Part shown: positions 8,719-17,615 of the stretch, piece by piece | Position numbering within the stretch: position 1 is the stretch's first letter | Layout of the letters: the number at the start of each line of letters is the position of its first letter | NCBI GenBank assembly: GCA_002331335.1 | Contig: DCZO01000014.1 | Coordinates: forward strand, 103,247 to 167,246 | Direction: 5' to 3' | Length of the DNA stretch: 64,000 nt | DNA from: Nitrospira sp. UBA2082 | GTDB lineage: Bacteria > Nitrospirota > Nitrospiria > Nitrospirales > Nitrospiraceae | Made by a program: the position numbers and the translations under genes | Notes under the pieces: generated by a model | What the model was told of the DNA's origin: nothing | Database searches by the model: none | What the model saw: the letters and a program-made list of their open reading frames with translations, nothing else

Positions 8719-9786
8719 TTATGGCGGCGGCATTTTAAAAACCCTCCGATGCCGAGGATGCACGAATACGACTTCACCTTCCCCAACAGCAAGCTCGCGG
8801 TATCGTTCCTTGGTTAATTCAACCTCGATGGCTTGCCCGGAAATTTGACTCATCAATTCAACCCGAACTCGCGACCCAGCGGTGAGCACAGTCCGCACAG
8901 TGGCTTCAACCTGATCGTCATTCGTGCGGGACCGGCTCAGTTCTAAGTCATGGGGGCGAACGAATGTGACTTCCCGTTCGCCGGCCCTCTCCGATGTTCC
9001 TCCTGAGCGTCCTTCGGAGCGCTCTTGCTCAATCTGCTCCTCGGAAACACGTCCATGAAACACATTGACATCCCCAAGAAAGCGATACACGAACGGATTC
9101 GCCGGATTTTCATACACCTCGTCCGGCGTGCCGATTTGTTCGATATTTCCCTGATGCATCACCACGACACGATCTGCGACTTCTAACGCCTCCTCCTGGT
9201 CATGCGTCACGAGGATGCCGGTAATATGCAACTCGTCATGGAGTCGCCGTAACCAGCGCCGGAGCTCTTTCCGGACCTTCGCATCCAATGCCCCAAATGG
9301 TTCATCCAACAGTAGCAGCTTTGGCTCCACGGCCAGCGCTCGGGCCAACGCCACGCGTTGTCGTTGCCCTCCCGACAGCTGGCTGGGATAGCGGTCGGCC
9401 ATCGCCTGCAACTGGACGAGCCCAAGCAGTTCACGAACCTTCTCTTGTATGCGAGTCTCAGAAGGCCGTTGTGTTCTGGGCAATACCGTCAACCCAAATG
9501 CGACATTATCCGCGACGGTCATATGGCGGAATAACGCATAGTGCTGGAAGACGAATCCCACACGGCGTTCACTGATCCGCTGATCCGTGACCTCCGTACC
9601 CTGCAGAAAGATGCGTCCTTGATCGGGGCGTTCCAGTCCAGCGAGAATTCTCAGCAAGGTCGTTTTACCACAACCGGACGGACCAAGGAGGGCCACCAGC
9701 TCACCTTCCTCTACATGAAGGCTCACATCATTCAACACCGTAAATGTTCCGAAGCGCTTCGTGACATGGTCAACTTGTATGCTCAT
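8719..9786 (-). CDS. cysA: Sulfate/thiosulfate ABC transporter ATP-binding protein
   Basis: ATPase that energises sulfate or thiosulfate import at the inner membrane. Walker A GPSGCGKTT (residues 35-43), Q-loop region VFQHYALF, ABC signature LSGGQRQR, Walker B LLLLDEP and the switch His in THDQEEA are all intact. A C-terminal regulatory domain of about 110 residues follows, as in CysA. The length of 355 residues is normal. Its ATG overlaps the cysW stop by four bases (ATGA), so the two are translationally coupled. The adjacent permease pair and the sulfate-binding protein upstream support sulfate over other substrates. Confidence 0.94.
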   Translation of the reverse strand: MSIQVDHVTKRFGTFTVLNDVSLHVEEGELVALLGPSGCGKTTLLRILAGLERPDQGRIFLQGTEVTDQRISERRVGFVFQHYALFRHMTVADNVAFGLTVLPRTQRPSETRIQEKVRELLGLVQLQAMADRYPSQLSGGQRQRVALARALAVEPKLLLLDEPFGALDAKVRKELRRWLRRLHDELHITGILVTHDQEEALEVADRVVVMHQGNIEQIGTPDEVYENPANPFVYRFLGDVNVFHGRVSEEQIEQERSEGRSGGTSERAGEREVTFVRPHDLELSRSRTNDDQVEATVRTVLTAGSRVRVELMSQISGQAIEVELTKERYRELAVGEGEVVFVHPRHRRVFKMPPP

Positions 9787-10691
9787 CGCGAACTCCCTGC
9801 CTGAACGGGTAGCACTGGATCAGCCACAATGATTGGAGACAGCATTTTCCGTTCGACGACGGCTTTGGCCGCAAGTGTGACAATGGCCAGTAGCGTGAGG
9901 AGCGACGCCACCGCAAACGCCGAGACGGCATTGTATTCGTTATAGAGAATTTCCACATGCAATGGCATCGTGTTGGTTAATCCTCGAATATGGCCGGAGA
10001 CGACCGACACCGCGCCGAACTCTCCCATGGCGCGTGCATTGCAGAGGATGACCCCATAGAGGAGGCTCCACTTGATATTCGGGAGAGTGACACGCGTAAA
10101 CATCTGCCAGCCCGAAGCCCCGAGTGTGATGGCCGCTTCCTCTTCATCCCGTCCCTGCGATTGCATCAACGGAATGAGCTCGCGTGCGACAAACGGAACG
10201 GTGACAAAGATCGTCGCGAGCACAATGCCTGGCAGCGCGAAAATGATTTTGATGTCGTGTTCGGCCAGCCACGGTCCCAACCAACCCTGCGCACCGAAAA
10301 GCAGCACATAAATTAACCCGGAAATGACCGGCGAGACGGCCAAGGGCATGTCAATGAGGGTGACCAGAATCTGTTTGCCGACGAAATCAAATTTCGCAAT
10401 GGCCCAGGCTGCGGCGACCCCGAACACAGCGTTCAACGGCACCGCCACAAACGCGACCAACAGCGTTAAACGAATGGCCGCGAGGGCATCCTCATTGAGA
10501 AACGATCCGACATAGGCGGCCATCCCGCCCTTGAACGCTTCAGCGAAGACTGCGGCCAATGGAATGAAGAGAAAGAGCGTTAAGTAGAAGAAGGCCGCGG
10601 CAATAAGCAGCCTGCGGACAAGGGAGCTCTCGGTTGTGAGTGAATCTTTCCATTGCAAATCAGTGTCAGCGGTAACGCGTATGGGCTTCAT
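9783..10691 (-). CDS. cysW: Sulfate ABC transporter permease, CysW type
   Basis: One of the two membrane subunits forming the sulfate channel. About six hydrophobic segments are visible, and the permease loop that contacts the ATPase is present (EEEAAITLGASGWQMFTRVTLP). The length of 302 residues is slightly above the family norm because of a 25-residue polar N-terminal tail before the first helix. It overlaps cysA by four bases and starts only six bases after the cysT stop, so cysT, cysW and cysA form one transcriptional unit. Confidence 0.92.
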   Translation of the reverse strand: MKPIRVTADTDLQWKDSLTTESSLVRRLLIAAAFFYLTLFLFIPLAAVFAEAFKGGMAAYVGSFLNEDALAAIRLTLLVAFVAVPLNAVFGVAAAWAIAKFDFVGKQILVTLIDMPLAVSPVISGLIYVLLFGAQGWLGPWLAEHDIKIIFALPGIVLATIFVTVPFVARELIPLMQSQGRDEEEAAITLGASGWQMFTRVTLPNIKWSLLYGVILCNARAMGEFGAVSVVSGHIRGLTNTMPLHVEILYNEYNAVSAFAVASLLTLLAIVTLAAKAVVERKMLSPIIVADPVLPVQAGSSR

Positions 10692-10697
10692 AGATTC

Positions 10698-11543
10698 CTA
10701 TTGATTCATGTGGCGAGCCGTACTCCACCACTGCAGCAGATTGATCGCCAAGGCCAGAACAAACGATGTCACCAGCATGACCACGCCCAGCGCGGTAGCA
10801 CCCGTATAATCGTACTGATCCAATTTTGTCATGATGAGGAGCGGAGTGATTTCCGATTTCAACGGCATATTACCCGCGATGAAAATGACGGACCCATATT
10901 CCCCGACGGCACGGGCAAACGCCATGGCCATCCCGGTCAGGAGGGCCGGCCAGAGTTCGGGGACGATGACCGCTCGAAATGTTTGCCATCGGTTGGCGCC
11001 CAGCGTGGTTGCGGCCTCCTCCACTTCTCGATCCAAATCCTGCAACACCGGTTGCACGGTGCGAACCACAAAGGGCAATCCAATAAAGGTCAATGCGACC
11101 AGCACCCCAAGCGGTGTGAAGGCCACCTTGATGCCCAACGGGTCGAGATACTGCCCGATCCATCCATTCGGCGAATAAATCGCGGCCAGCGTAATACCGG
11201 CAACAGCAGTCGGCAAGGCAAAGGGAAGATCGACAAGCGCGTCGACGAGTGACTGTCCGGGAAAGCGATATCGGACCAACACCCAAGCAATGATCGATCC
11301 GAACAAGCCGTTGATGATCGCTCCGACCATCGAGGCGCCAAATGTCAGTTGATAAGAGGCGATGGCTCGCGGAGTCGTAATAACGTCCCAAAACTGATCC
11401 CACGACAACGTACTGGTTTTAACAAAGAGGCCGCTGAGTGGAATCAACACGATCAGGCTAAGATAAAAAACAGAAAACCCAAGAGTCAGGCCGAATCCCG
11501 GGAGGACGCTGGGTTGTTTCAACATGAGGCGCATGAGAGGCAC
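10698..11543 (-). CDS. cysT: Sulfate ABC transporter permease, CysT/CysU type
   Basis: Partner permease of CysW. It has about six membrane helices and an EAA loop (EVEEAATTLGANRWQTFRAVIVPE) for docking to CysA. The length of 281 residues is normal. The start at 11543 (MPLMRLM) is retained, although Met4 or Met7 are also possible. The 93-bp gap to the racemase gene upstream contains no obvious terminator, so read-through from the long leftward operon is likely. Confidence 0.92.
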   Translation of the reverse strand: MPLMRLMLKQPSVLPGFGLTLGFSVFYLSLIVLIPLSGLFVKTSTLSWDQFWDVITTPRAIASYQLTFGASMVGAIINGLFGSIIAWVLVRYRFPGQSLVDALVDLPFALPTAVAGITLAAIYSPNGWIGQYLDPLGIKVAFTPLGVLVALTFIGLPFVVRTVQPVLQDLDREVEEAATTLGANRWQTFRAVIVPELWPALLTGMAMAFARAVGEYGSVIFIAGNMPLKSEITPLLIMTKLDQYDYTGATALGVVMLVTSFVLALAINLLQWWSTARHMNQ

Positions 11544-11636
11544 ATCCTTATTAGGCTCAGGGTGTTTTTCACGCGTATCGAACTGCCCCTGCAGTTATGT
11601 GCTTTTCCATCGAAGATTGGCTTGGATTGGCACATA

Positions 11637-12407
11637 TCATGTTCCTTGCACGCTTGTCATGACTCGGGAATTGACGAGGTGACTCCCCTCTGAGTTCCGG
11701 ACCTCCTGCACCCGGTAATGCAGCGCGGCTCGCGCCAGCAGGCGTGTCGAGTCCAGCAGCGGAACGGCCGCCTGATACCCGGCCATGAGGAACGGCAACT
11801 CCGTGCAGGCAAGGATCACAGCCTCTGCTCCATTGAACGCCATCTCCGCAATCACCTGCTGGACAAACAGCACTGATTTCACTGTACGAACTCCTGCAAT
11901 CAGTTCATGTCGGATGATGTGCTGAATTCGAGCGCGATCATCCCGCTCAGGAACGATGAGGTCGAGGTTTAACTGATGTAGTGGCTCCGAATAGACCGAT
12001 CCTTCCATAACTGTCTGAGTGCCGAGAATTCCCACTCGATGCCAGCAACGGGCTCCCACCTCTCTCACTACTGGTTTCGCGATATGAATCCAGGGAACCT
12101 GGGACTCCACCAGGCGAAAGGCTTTGTGCAAGGTATTGTTCGGACAAATAATGACGTCGGCACCGGCTCGTGTCAGCTTGGCTGACGATTGCGACATGAG
12201 AGCAGCCACCTCCGCCCAGTCGTCCTGATCGATTGCCTCGAGATACCGGTGAAGTGAGAACGAATGGAGCGTCACTTCGGGATGGACATATCGACGGCCG
12301 ATCACGCTTTCCGCCTCCTGACACACGGTCCGATAACAGAGGGCGGCACCCTCCGCCGTTCCGGCAACAATCCCGATGTGCGGAATTCTTTCGACCGGGT
12401 TACTCAT
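11637..12407 (-). CDS. Aspartate/glutamate racemase family protein
   Basis: A 256-residue member of the Asp/Glu racemase superfamily (two similar alpha/beta domains that normally use two active-site cysteines). The second active-site motif ACTELPF is intact. In the first region the sequence reads CPNNTLH, so the position usually held by Cys before Asn-Thr appears to be Asn. A single-cysteine arrangement is known in some broad-specificity family members, so activity and substrate are uncertain. The start overlaps the stop of the upstream DUF2325-like gene by four bases. Its place inside a sulfate-transport operon is unexpected. Confidence 0.82.
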   Translation of the reverse strand: MSNPVERIPHIGIVAGTAEGAALCYRTVCQEAESVIGRRYVHPEVTLHSFSLHRYLEAIDQDDWAEVAALMSQSSAKLTRAGADVIICPNNTLHKAFRLVESQVPWIHIAKPVVREVGARCWHRVGILGTQTVMEGSVYSEPLHQLNLDLIVPERDDRARIQHIIRHELIAGVRTVKSVLFVQQVIAEMAFNGAEAVILACTELPFLMAGYQAAVPLLDSTRLLARAALHYRVQEVRNSEGSHLVNSRVMTSVQGT

Positions 12408-12715
12408 TGATCGAACAACTCCAATAGATGCCGGTCAAAACAGGCCGAATCTGGGCGAGCGCCGGCGTCGATCCGTCGACTTCTTTTTAGAAAGTACACC
12501 GGAACGCCCCTGCGCGATGCCTCCCCCCGCACCCGCTTCGCGAGCGCATGACTGACCCGATCCAACACGACGACGACCGCCTCCGTCGTTGTCGGGATGG
12601 TCCGGACAAGATCACGGCGCTTCCGCCCTGACCAATGTTCTACACGGCTCGTCCTGTCAGCGGTTCGTTGCCGGAAGACGTCTGCAGAGTCTCCCCCCAC
12701 GATCAGTAGGTTCAT
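12404..12715 (-). CDS. DUF2325-like small protein
   Basis: A 103-residue protein beginning MNLLIVGGD, a nucleotide-fold-like strand and glycine turn. An alternation of short strands and helices follows (VVVVLDRVSH, VPVYFLKR), as expected for the DUF2325 family. Function is unknown. It overlaps the racemase start by four bases and follows the sulfate-binding protein stop by 33 bases, so it is part of the leftward oxyanion operon. Family assignment rests on overall pattern rather than on a diagnostic residue. Confidence 0.72.
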   Translation of the reverse strand: MNLLIVGGDSADVFRQRTADRTSRVEHWSGRKRRDLVRTIPTTTEAVVVVLDRVSHALAKRVRGEASRRGVPVYFLKRSRRIDAGARPDSACFDRHLLELFDQ

Positions 12716-12748
12716 GGCATCCCTCTTATGAACCCGGCATCCGGCTGA

Positions 12749-13765
12749 CTACTTATTCGGTTTGTAGATTTCATCAAACACGCCGCCGTCCGCAAAATGC
12801 GTCTGTTGCGCCTTTTGCCACCCTCCAAAGACGTCGTCGATCGTGAACAAGTTCACCTTCGCGAATTGACCGGCGTACTTTGCCGCTACGGCCTCGGTAC
12901 GAGGGCGGTAGAAATGCTTGGCGGCGATCTCTTGGCCTTCATCAGAGTAGAGGTATTGCAGGTAGGCCTGTGCCACAACCTCTGTGCCTTTCCTCTTCAC
13001 CACCTTGTCGACCAGCGACACCGTCGGTTCAGCCAGAATGCTGATCGATGGAGTCACGATCTCGAATTTCCCCGCGCCCAGTTCCTTGAGTGCCAGATAC
13101 GCCTCGTTCTCCCATCCCACCAGCACATCGCCGATCCCTCGTTCCACAAATGTCGTGGTGGCCCCCCGGGCACCGGAATCCAACACCGGCACATTGGCAT
13201 AAAACTTTCCGATGAACTCCTTGGCTTTCGAGTCATCATTGCCATACTTCTTCAACGCATAGCCCCAGGCCGACAGGTACGCCCAGCGCGCCGCTCCTGA
13301 CGTTTTCGGGTTCGCCGGAATAATAGCCACGCCGGGCTTCACAAGATCATCCCAATCCCGAATGCCTTTGGGATTTCCCTTGCGGACCAAGAATACAATC
13401 GTCGATGTATAGGGTGAACTGTTATGCGGCAACCGTTTCTGCCAATCCGATGGCAACAGTCGAACTTTGGCGATCGCATCCACGTCATAGGCCAGCGCCA
13501 GCGTCACCACATCGGCATCCAGCCCATCGATGACGGCCCGCGCCTGTTTGCTGGATCCCGCATGGGATTGCTTCACCACGACCGCCTGACTTTTTTCCTT
13601 TTGCCAATACTTCGCAAATGCCGCGTTGAACTCCTGATACAATTCCCGCGTCGGATCGTACGAGACATTCAGGATGACCGCCGGCTCAGCGGCCTGAACG
13701 GCCGCATACCACAGGAGGAATCCGGCCAACACCACCGTGATGGACATTACGTGCTTTATCTTCAC
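12749..13765 (-). CDS. sbp: Sulfate-binding periplasmic protein
   Basis: Captures sulfate (or thiosulfate) in the periplasm and hands it to CysTWA. A signal peptide (about residues 1-26, ending AVQAAEP) precedes a typical Sbp/CysP body with NVSYDPTRELYQEFN, QSHAGSSKQARAV, the DVVTLALAYDVDAI segment and NPKTSGAARWAYL, the oxyanion contact loops. I start it at the GTG at 13765 because GGAGGG lies nine bases upstream and the signal peptide begins there. A longer frame to ATG 13849 would add 28 implausible residues, although that ATG overlaps the upstream stop. The protein is 338 residues. Confidence 0.93.
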   Translation of the reverse strand: MKIKHVMSITVVLAGFLLWYAAVQAAEPAVILNVSYDPTRELYQEFNAAFAKYWQKEKSQAVVVKQSHAGSSKQARAVIDGLDADVVTLALAYDVDAIAKVRLLPSDWQKRLPHNSSPYTSTIVFLVRKGNPKGIRDWDDLVKPGVAIIPANPKTSGAARWAYLSAWGYALKKYGNDDSKAKEFIGKFYANVPVLDSGARGATTTFVERGIGDVLVGWENEAYLALKELGAGKFEIVTPSISILAEPTVSLVDKVVKRKGTEVVAQAYLQYLYSDEGQEIAAKHFYRPRTEAVAAKYAGQFAKVNLFTIDDVFGGWQKAQQTHFADGGVFDEIYKPNK

Positions 13766-13845
13766 GATCAACTTCCCTCCTTCTCTGTCTTTCATGAATG
13801 GGGTTATCCTCGTCATCATTGGATGAGTCGCCCCTTCAATGTCGC

Positions 13846-14544
13846 TCAAGATTTCGGGGATTTCGTCAGCGCATCCAGCGCTTCCCGGTACCGAATCTGT
13901 AGTTCCTCCCGCTGGTCAACCGTAAACACCCTCCAACCTGAACGGACCGTGTGCAAATACTCTTCCGGCTCAAACGTCGCATGAAAGGCGGGAGCCTGTT
14001 CGGGCACATTCGGCATCACACGATCATACTTGGTGATTTCCGGTCCCGGGCTATGTCGGTCATGAATCTCGCTCAATGAGATATGGAGCAGATTGTCTCG
14101 AACATACAACCATCCGCTGGTCGTCTCTTCTTCTCCATACTCGGTCGCATGGCTGAGGTGGAAATAGACGCGCTGATCGGGTGAAGCCAGCTGTAAGGCA
14201 TTGGAAAGAGCCGGAGCAAGTATCTTCACTTCTTCATTACGGAACCCTCTTGTCCGCTCAGGTTCGCCCGCATAGAGCCGGTGGATAAGATTGCGATCTT
14301 TCCATACCCGTACTCCTCGTAATAGCGCGCCGACCTCGCTCTGAGACAGCGTCGTCGGATGGGCGTTTGACGCGGAGTCTGGGTCCTTTTCCAAGTACAC
14401 CTGATTCAGCCCCGATTTATAGATGACCATTTCCGGCACCGGTGACACACTTGCGCAACCGGCTAGGATTGCAATACCGATAAAAAGCACCACACGGGCC
14501 GCTCGTGCGACATAGTGACTCTCGGCGAAATTCCTGTAATTCAT
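13846..14544 (-). CDS. Hypothetical lipoprotein
   Basis: A 232-residue protein with a signal sequence ending in a lipobox (IAILAGC, Cys near residue 29), so it should be lipid-anchored. The rest is polar and mixed alpha/beta with no motif I recognise. It overlaps the end of the ModA-like gene upstream by four bases (ATGA). Because it sits between two binding-protein genes, a role at the envelope in oxyanion uptake is plausible but is inferred only from position. Confidence 0.75.
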   Translation of the reverse strand: MNYRNFAESHYVARAARVVLFIGIAILAGCASVSPVPEMVIYKSGLNQVYLEKDPDSASNAHPTTLSQSEVGALLRGVRVWKDRNLIHRLYAGEPERTRGFRNEEVKILAPALSNALQLASPDQRVYFHLSHATEYGEEETTSGWLYVRDNLLHISLSEIHDRHSPGPEITKYDRVMPNVPEQAPAFHATFEPEEYLHTVRSGWRVFTVDQREELQIRYREALDALTKSPKS

Positions 14545-15371
14545 GGTTTGCCCTCCTCCTGTCGCTGAGTACTGCCGCCGTCAAGAACCTCTTGTTCAAA
14601 TCCATATTTTTTCAGTTCCGTCTGGATCCGATCAGACAGCAAGAACGCGATGAAGTCGCGAGCTCTAAAGACATTTTCGGACGTCCACGGTGCCGCCAAC
14701 CCATACGTGATAGGCCTATGGCTTTCGGCAGGTGCGGCATCGATGATACGGACCCGCTTCACAGGGACGGCATCGGTTCGATACACGAGACCAAGTTCAG
14801 CTTCTCCCTTGGAAACCAGATCGAGCACCGCTTTAGAGTGTTCACCTAAAAGATAGTGAGACTTCAGTCGAGGTTCGAGTTTTCGGTATTTCAGGAATTG
14901 GACGGCGTCTTTACCGACAGTCGACGTCGTGGGATCTCCGATCGCGATGTACCGCACCGGCAGGGTCTCGAGATCCTGAATGGAGCCGATCGTGGCGGGG
15001 AATGCGGTGTTGGTAATCAAAACCAGCGATGTGCGGGCATACACTTGCTTGGTATCTTGCAGAATGAGATTTTTCTGTTCAAGCTGGTCCAGTTCCTCAT
15101 ACGAGGAAGGCACGAAGACATCCACCGGAGCACCCTCCTCGATCTGCTTGAGAAGGGTTTTCGACTGCGCATAGATGACTCGCACATTGACATCGCGGTC
15201 TTGCGCTTCGAAGAGGGGCAATAATTTTCTGAATACATCCTTCAGGTTGCTGGAGACGGCGATGGTGAACGTTTCCGATGATTGGGCATACGCGACTGGA
15301 GCCAGTGTTGCGGTGAAGGCAACGATGCCGGCGACAGCAAGCAACCGACCAAGAGCATGAGTAAATCGCAT
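14541..15371 (-). CDS. ModA-like periplasmic substrate-binding protein
   Basis: A 276-residue binding protein of the molybdate/tungstate class. A signal peptide ending AYAQS is followed by ISSNLK-type residues (VSSNLKDVFRKLLPLFE), an EGAPVDVFVPSS loop, GDPTTSTVGKDA and LGLVYRTDA, which correspond to the conserved oxyanion-site segments of ModA. The start at 15371 has GGAGATTCCC directly upstream; twelve extra residues would precede it from an upstream start. It has no permease of its own next door, so it may feed CysTWA or the ModBC system on the other side of the locus. It overlaps the lipoprotein gene by four bases. Confidence 0.86.
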   Translation of the reverse strand: MRFTHALGRLLAVAGIVAFTATLAPVAYAQSSETFTIAVSSNLKDVFRKLLPLFEAQDRDVNVRVIYAQSKTLLKQIEEGAPVDVFVPSSYEELDQLEQKNLILQDTKQVYARTSLVLITNTAFPATIGSIQDLETLPVRYIAIGDPTTSTVGKDAVQFLKYRKLEPRLKSHYLLGEHSKAVLDLVSKGEAELGLVYRTDAVPVKRVRIIDAAPAESHRPITYGLAAPWTSENVFRARDFIAFLLSDRIQTELKKYGFEQEVLDGGSTQRQEEGKP

Positions 15372-15406
15372 GGGAATCTCCTTATGTCTGTGCTGTTCCG
15401 TGTACA

Positions 15407-17044
15407 TTAGAAATAGAATTGGTACTGAACGTTGAACCGGTTTTCGACAAGATCCAAACCGAATCCCGGTAAGTTCTCGAACGGGAACCGGTCCGGAGCG
15501 CGCCCGCCGCTTCCCATCGTGATATGCGAATAATCGAGGATAAGTCGATTATTGTACGTGCCGTCAAAGCTGTAGCTGACTGCCACGCCCAGTTCCTTCG
15601 TCAAATCTTGCTTCTGCCTGATGGAAGGATCATGGATGCCGTATCGAGCCGCCACTTCAAGCTTGCGCGGAATCACGTACTTCCCGACTTGCACATACCA
15701 GCCCCACGCATCACCAAGGGACACCGGAGGACCGACGGCGAGCGGGCTCGTCGGGATGGTATTCAAATCGAACGGCCTGGTTCCGGAATCGCTATTTCGC
15801 ACATTTTGATCTCGATAGAATCCTTCAGCTTGAATCGACCAGCCCCGGTATTTCGCGATGAAATCCAGTTCGAATGTGTGAAAATCGTAAATGCCGCCGC
15901 CGAGTAACCGGCCGTTATAGGCAGCGGTCACTCGCTGACGAAACGCCCGCTCGACGATATCGGATCGGATTGAACTCAAATAGTTTTGAGCCGGATCGTA
16001 GGCATAGCCGAACGCAATGGCAGCTTGCGGGGTGCGTGAATTGAGAATATCTCCCTGGCCGTATCCCGGATTGCCCGCGATTTTATAGAGCAACCTGACC
16101 GTATACATCATTTCTCCAGTTAGAATGCGGGTATCATAGTTGTACGTTCTGGTCGTTCCCGCATTTGGGGCCCCCGGGGTGCCGGTTTGGGGTAACACAT
16201 TCTGACTGACTGCAGTCCCCTCTCGCGTGAGATTTGCCCCCACCCCTCCCCAAATGCCGATGGCATAGTTAAACTTATACTTCTCCTCATCACTCATAAT
16301 GCTGATGCCGATGTCTCGGCTGCCTTGCAGGTTGGATGCGAACACCCTCTGCACAATCATGGGATCAGCAAAAGTGGTCGTGGCATTAGACGTGATCAAC
16401 GCGCGATTGAACCAGACGCGTTGTTGTCCGACTTGAATGGTGGCCCAGGGAATGTGCCATGACGAGATATACGCATCGAGCAGATTGACTCGTCCGCTTC
16501 CTCCTTCTTGGTCAAACGCCGGCTGGTTCGCCGCCAAAGAAACGTTGTAGCGAAAGTCAGGATCGAAGGCGTGGCCCATGAATTGAAGCTGCAGATTGGA
16601 CACATTAAATTTATTCGAATCCTCAGGATACCGGTAGGCACGGAACTCGACTTGGCCACCGAGAATCTCAGGATTTCTGGAGTCTCCAATTGTCCCCCAG
16701 GCTTCATTGTAAATGCTGTGGGTATAGCGAACCTGCGTCAGCAACCGAAGCTTGAGCTGAAATTTTTCCCCGACACGGATGTTCAATCCGTTGTTCACAT
16801 CGATATTGAAGTTCGGCTTCGTGAGTCGTTCCTTCGTTTCAATAAGCTTCAACCCTTTACTGTACTCTTCCTCGGTAATTACTCCTTTCTGATACAAATA
16901 TTTTAAGCCGGGATCTTCACCGGAATAGTACTCCCACTTGCCATCCTTCTTGACGAACTGCCCCTCCTCAACAGCCCACGAGGGCTCTGCCTGTGTGAGA
17001 GAAATCATGATTGCCAGCAAGATGATGAAACCGGAAATTCTCAT
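15407..17044 (-). CDS. Outer-membrane porin, OprO/OprP-like
   Basis: A 545-residue secreted beta-barrel protein ending in Tyr-Phe, typical of outer-membrane insertion signals. After the signal peptide comes a short motif (EEGQFVKKDGKWEYYSGEDP, then KYLYQKGVITEEEY) that resembles a SHOCT-like element and recurs in the porin at 18840. The barrel carries alternating aromatic strands reminiscent of phosphate-selective porins. It is preceded by GGAGGTAACGAC at ideal spacing. As an early gene of the leftward oxyanion operon it probably provides the outer-membrane entry for the anions; selectivity is not readable from sequence. Confidence 0.85.
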   Translation of the reverse strand: MRISGFIILLAIMISLTQAEPSWAVEEGQFVKKDGKWEYYSGEDPGLKYLYQKGVITEEEYSKGLKLIETKERLTKPNFNIDVNNGLNIRVGEKFQLKLRLLTQVRYTHSIYNEAWGTIGDSRNPEILGGQVEFRAYRYPEDSNKFNVSNLQLQFMGHAFDPDFRYNVSLAANQPAFDQEGGSGRVNLLDAYISSWHIPWATIQVGQQRVWFNRALITSNATTTFADPMIVQRVFASNLQGSRDIGISIMSDEEKYKFNYAIGIWGGVGANLTREGTAVSQNVLPQTGTPGAPNAGTTRTYNYDTRILTGEMMYTVRLLYKIAGNPGYGQGDILNSRTPQAAIAFGYAYDPAQNYLSSIRSDIVERAFRQRVTAAYNGRLLGGGIYDFHTFELDFIAKYRGWSIQAEGFYRDQNVRNSDSGTRPFDLNTIPTSPLAVGPPVSLGDAWGWYVQVGKYVIPRKLEVAARYGIHDPSIRQKQDLTKELGVAVSYSFDGTYNNRLILDYSHITMGSGGRAPDRFPFENLPGFGLDLVENRFNVQYQFYF

Positions 17045-17208
17045 GTCGTTACCTCCATGACATGGGAACTTCCGGTGGCCCGGTCAGTTCGCCTGTTTAA
17101 TTAATGAAACAGCGGCTACGGCGTGGGTTCCGCTCATTGGGATCGCCCAGCTGCCGCGGATCGTTACTTTCTTTTAGTACTGCCGAATCATCATTCTGAA
17201 TTGGGCCA

Positions 17209-17400
17209 TTACTGACGATCTATGCGCATCTTCTCTTTCCGTTCGATCTGAACCACTTTCGAGTCGTGAATGATGATTTCCACAGAGCCGAATCGGATGC
17301 CTTTGAGCGCCAGCAGTATCGCCTGCTCGACCGTCTGGTCTGAATGCTGGATTGTTGTCGCTTGACCTGCCCTGGACATAACCTTCAATTCTTTCCTCAT
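17209..17400 (-). CDS. DUF2292 (YezD-like) small protein
   Basis: A 63-residue protein whose C-terminal half (ALKGIRFGSVEIIIHDSKVV followed by QIERKEK) matches the DUF2292 pattern of a short beta-hairpin domain. Members are often found near sulfur or oxyanion genes, in agreement with this position. The start is uncertain: ATG 17400 is used, while ATG 17379 has GAAGG too close and TTG 17415 would add five residues. It is the first gene after the predicted leftward promoter (17450-17479). A 164-bp gap separates it from the porin. Confidence 0.72.
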   Translation of the reverse strand: MRKELKVMSRAGQATTIQHSDQTVEQAILLALKGIRFGSVEIIIHDSKVVQIERKEKMRIDRQ

Positions 17401-17449
17401 CGAGCCATTAAGCAATCACGACATTTCCGATCATGATTGATGCAAGCAG

Positions 17450-17479
17450 TTTATATATTATCTGATGTTTCTTTGTCAA
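17450..17479 (-). promoter_or_regulatory. Sigma-70-type promoter of the leftward oxyanion operon
   Basis: On the minus strand a perfect -35 TTGACA (17479-17474) is followed, after 18 bases, by TATAAA (17455-17450), five of six matches to consensus. The predicted transcription start lies near 17443, about 43 bases before the DUF2292-like gene. One arm of an AT-rich inverted repeat abuts the -35 box, which suggests regulated initiation. Confidence 0.65.
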
Positions 17480-17525
17480 CAATATATATTACAAATTATT
17501 TTGATTCACACAAGTATATATATTG
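17480..17525. promoter_or_regulatory. AT-rich inverted repeat between divergent promoters
   Basis: Exact ten-base arms CAATATATAT (17480-17489) and ATATATATTG (17516-17525) face each other across 26 bases. A third TATATATTA copy lies at about 17452-17460, inside the leftward promoter. The arrangement suits cooperative binding by a regulator, most simply the XRE-PBP protein encoded immediately to the right. AT-richness alone could produce such repeats by chance. Confidence 0.45.
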
Positions 17526-17578
17526 ATTTGCTTGGTGATCGTTTTATTGGCATTCAAACACAACTTTGTCACTTATTA

Positions 17579-17608
17579 TTGACATGCGACATGTATTATT
17601 GCTATACG
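17579..17608 (+). promoter_or_regulatory. Promoter of the XRE-PBP regulator with a small palindrome in the spacer
   Basis: A perfect TTGACA (17579-17584) and TATACG (17603-17608) are separated by 18 bases. The spacer overlaps an inverted repeat ACATG-CGA-CATGT (17582-17594). The predicted transcription start coincides with the ATG at 17616, which has no Shine-Dalgarno sequence, so the message may be leaderless. Confidence 0.5.
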
Positions 17609-17615
17609 CTCAGTC

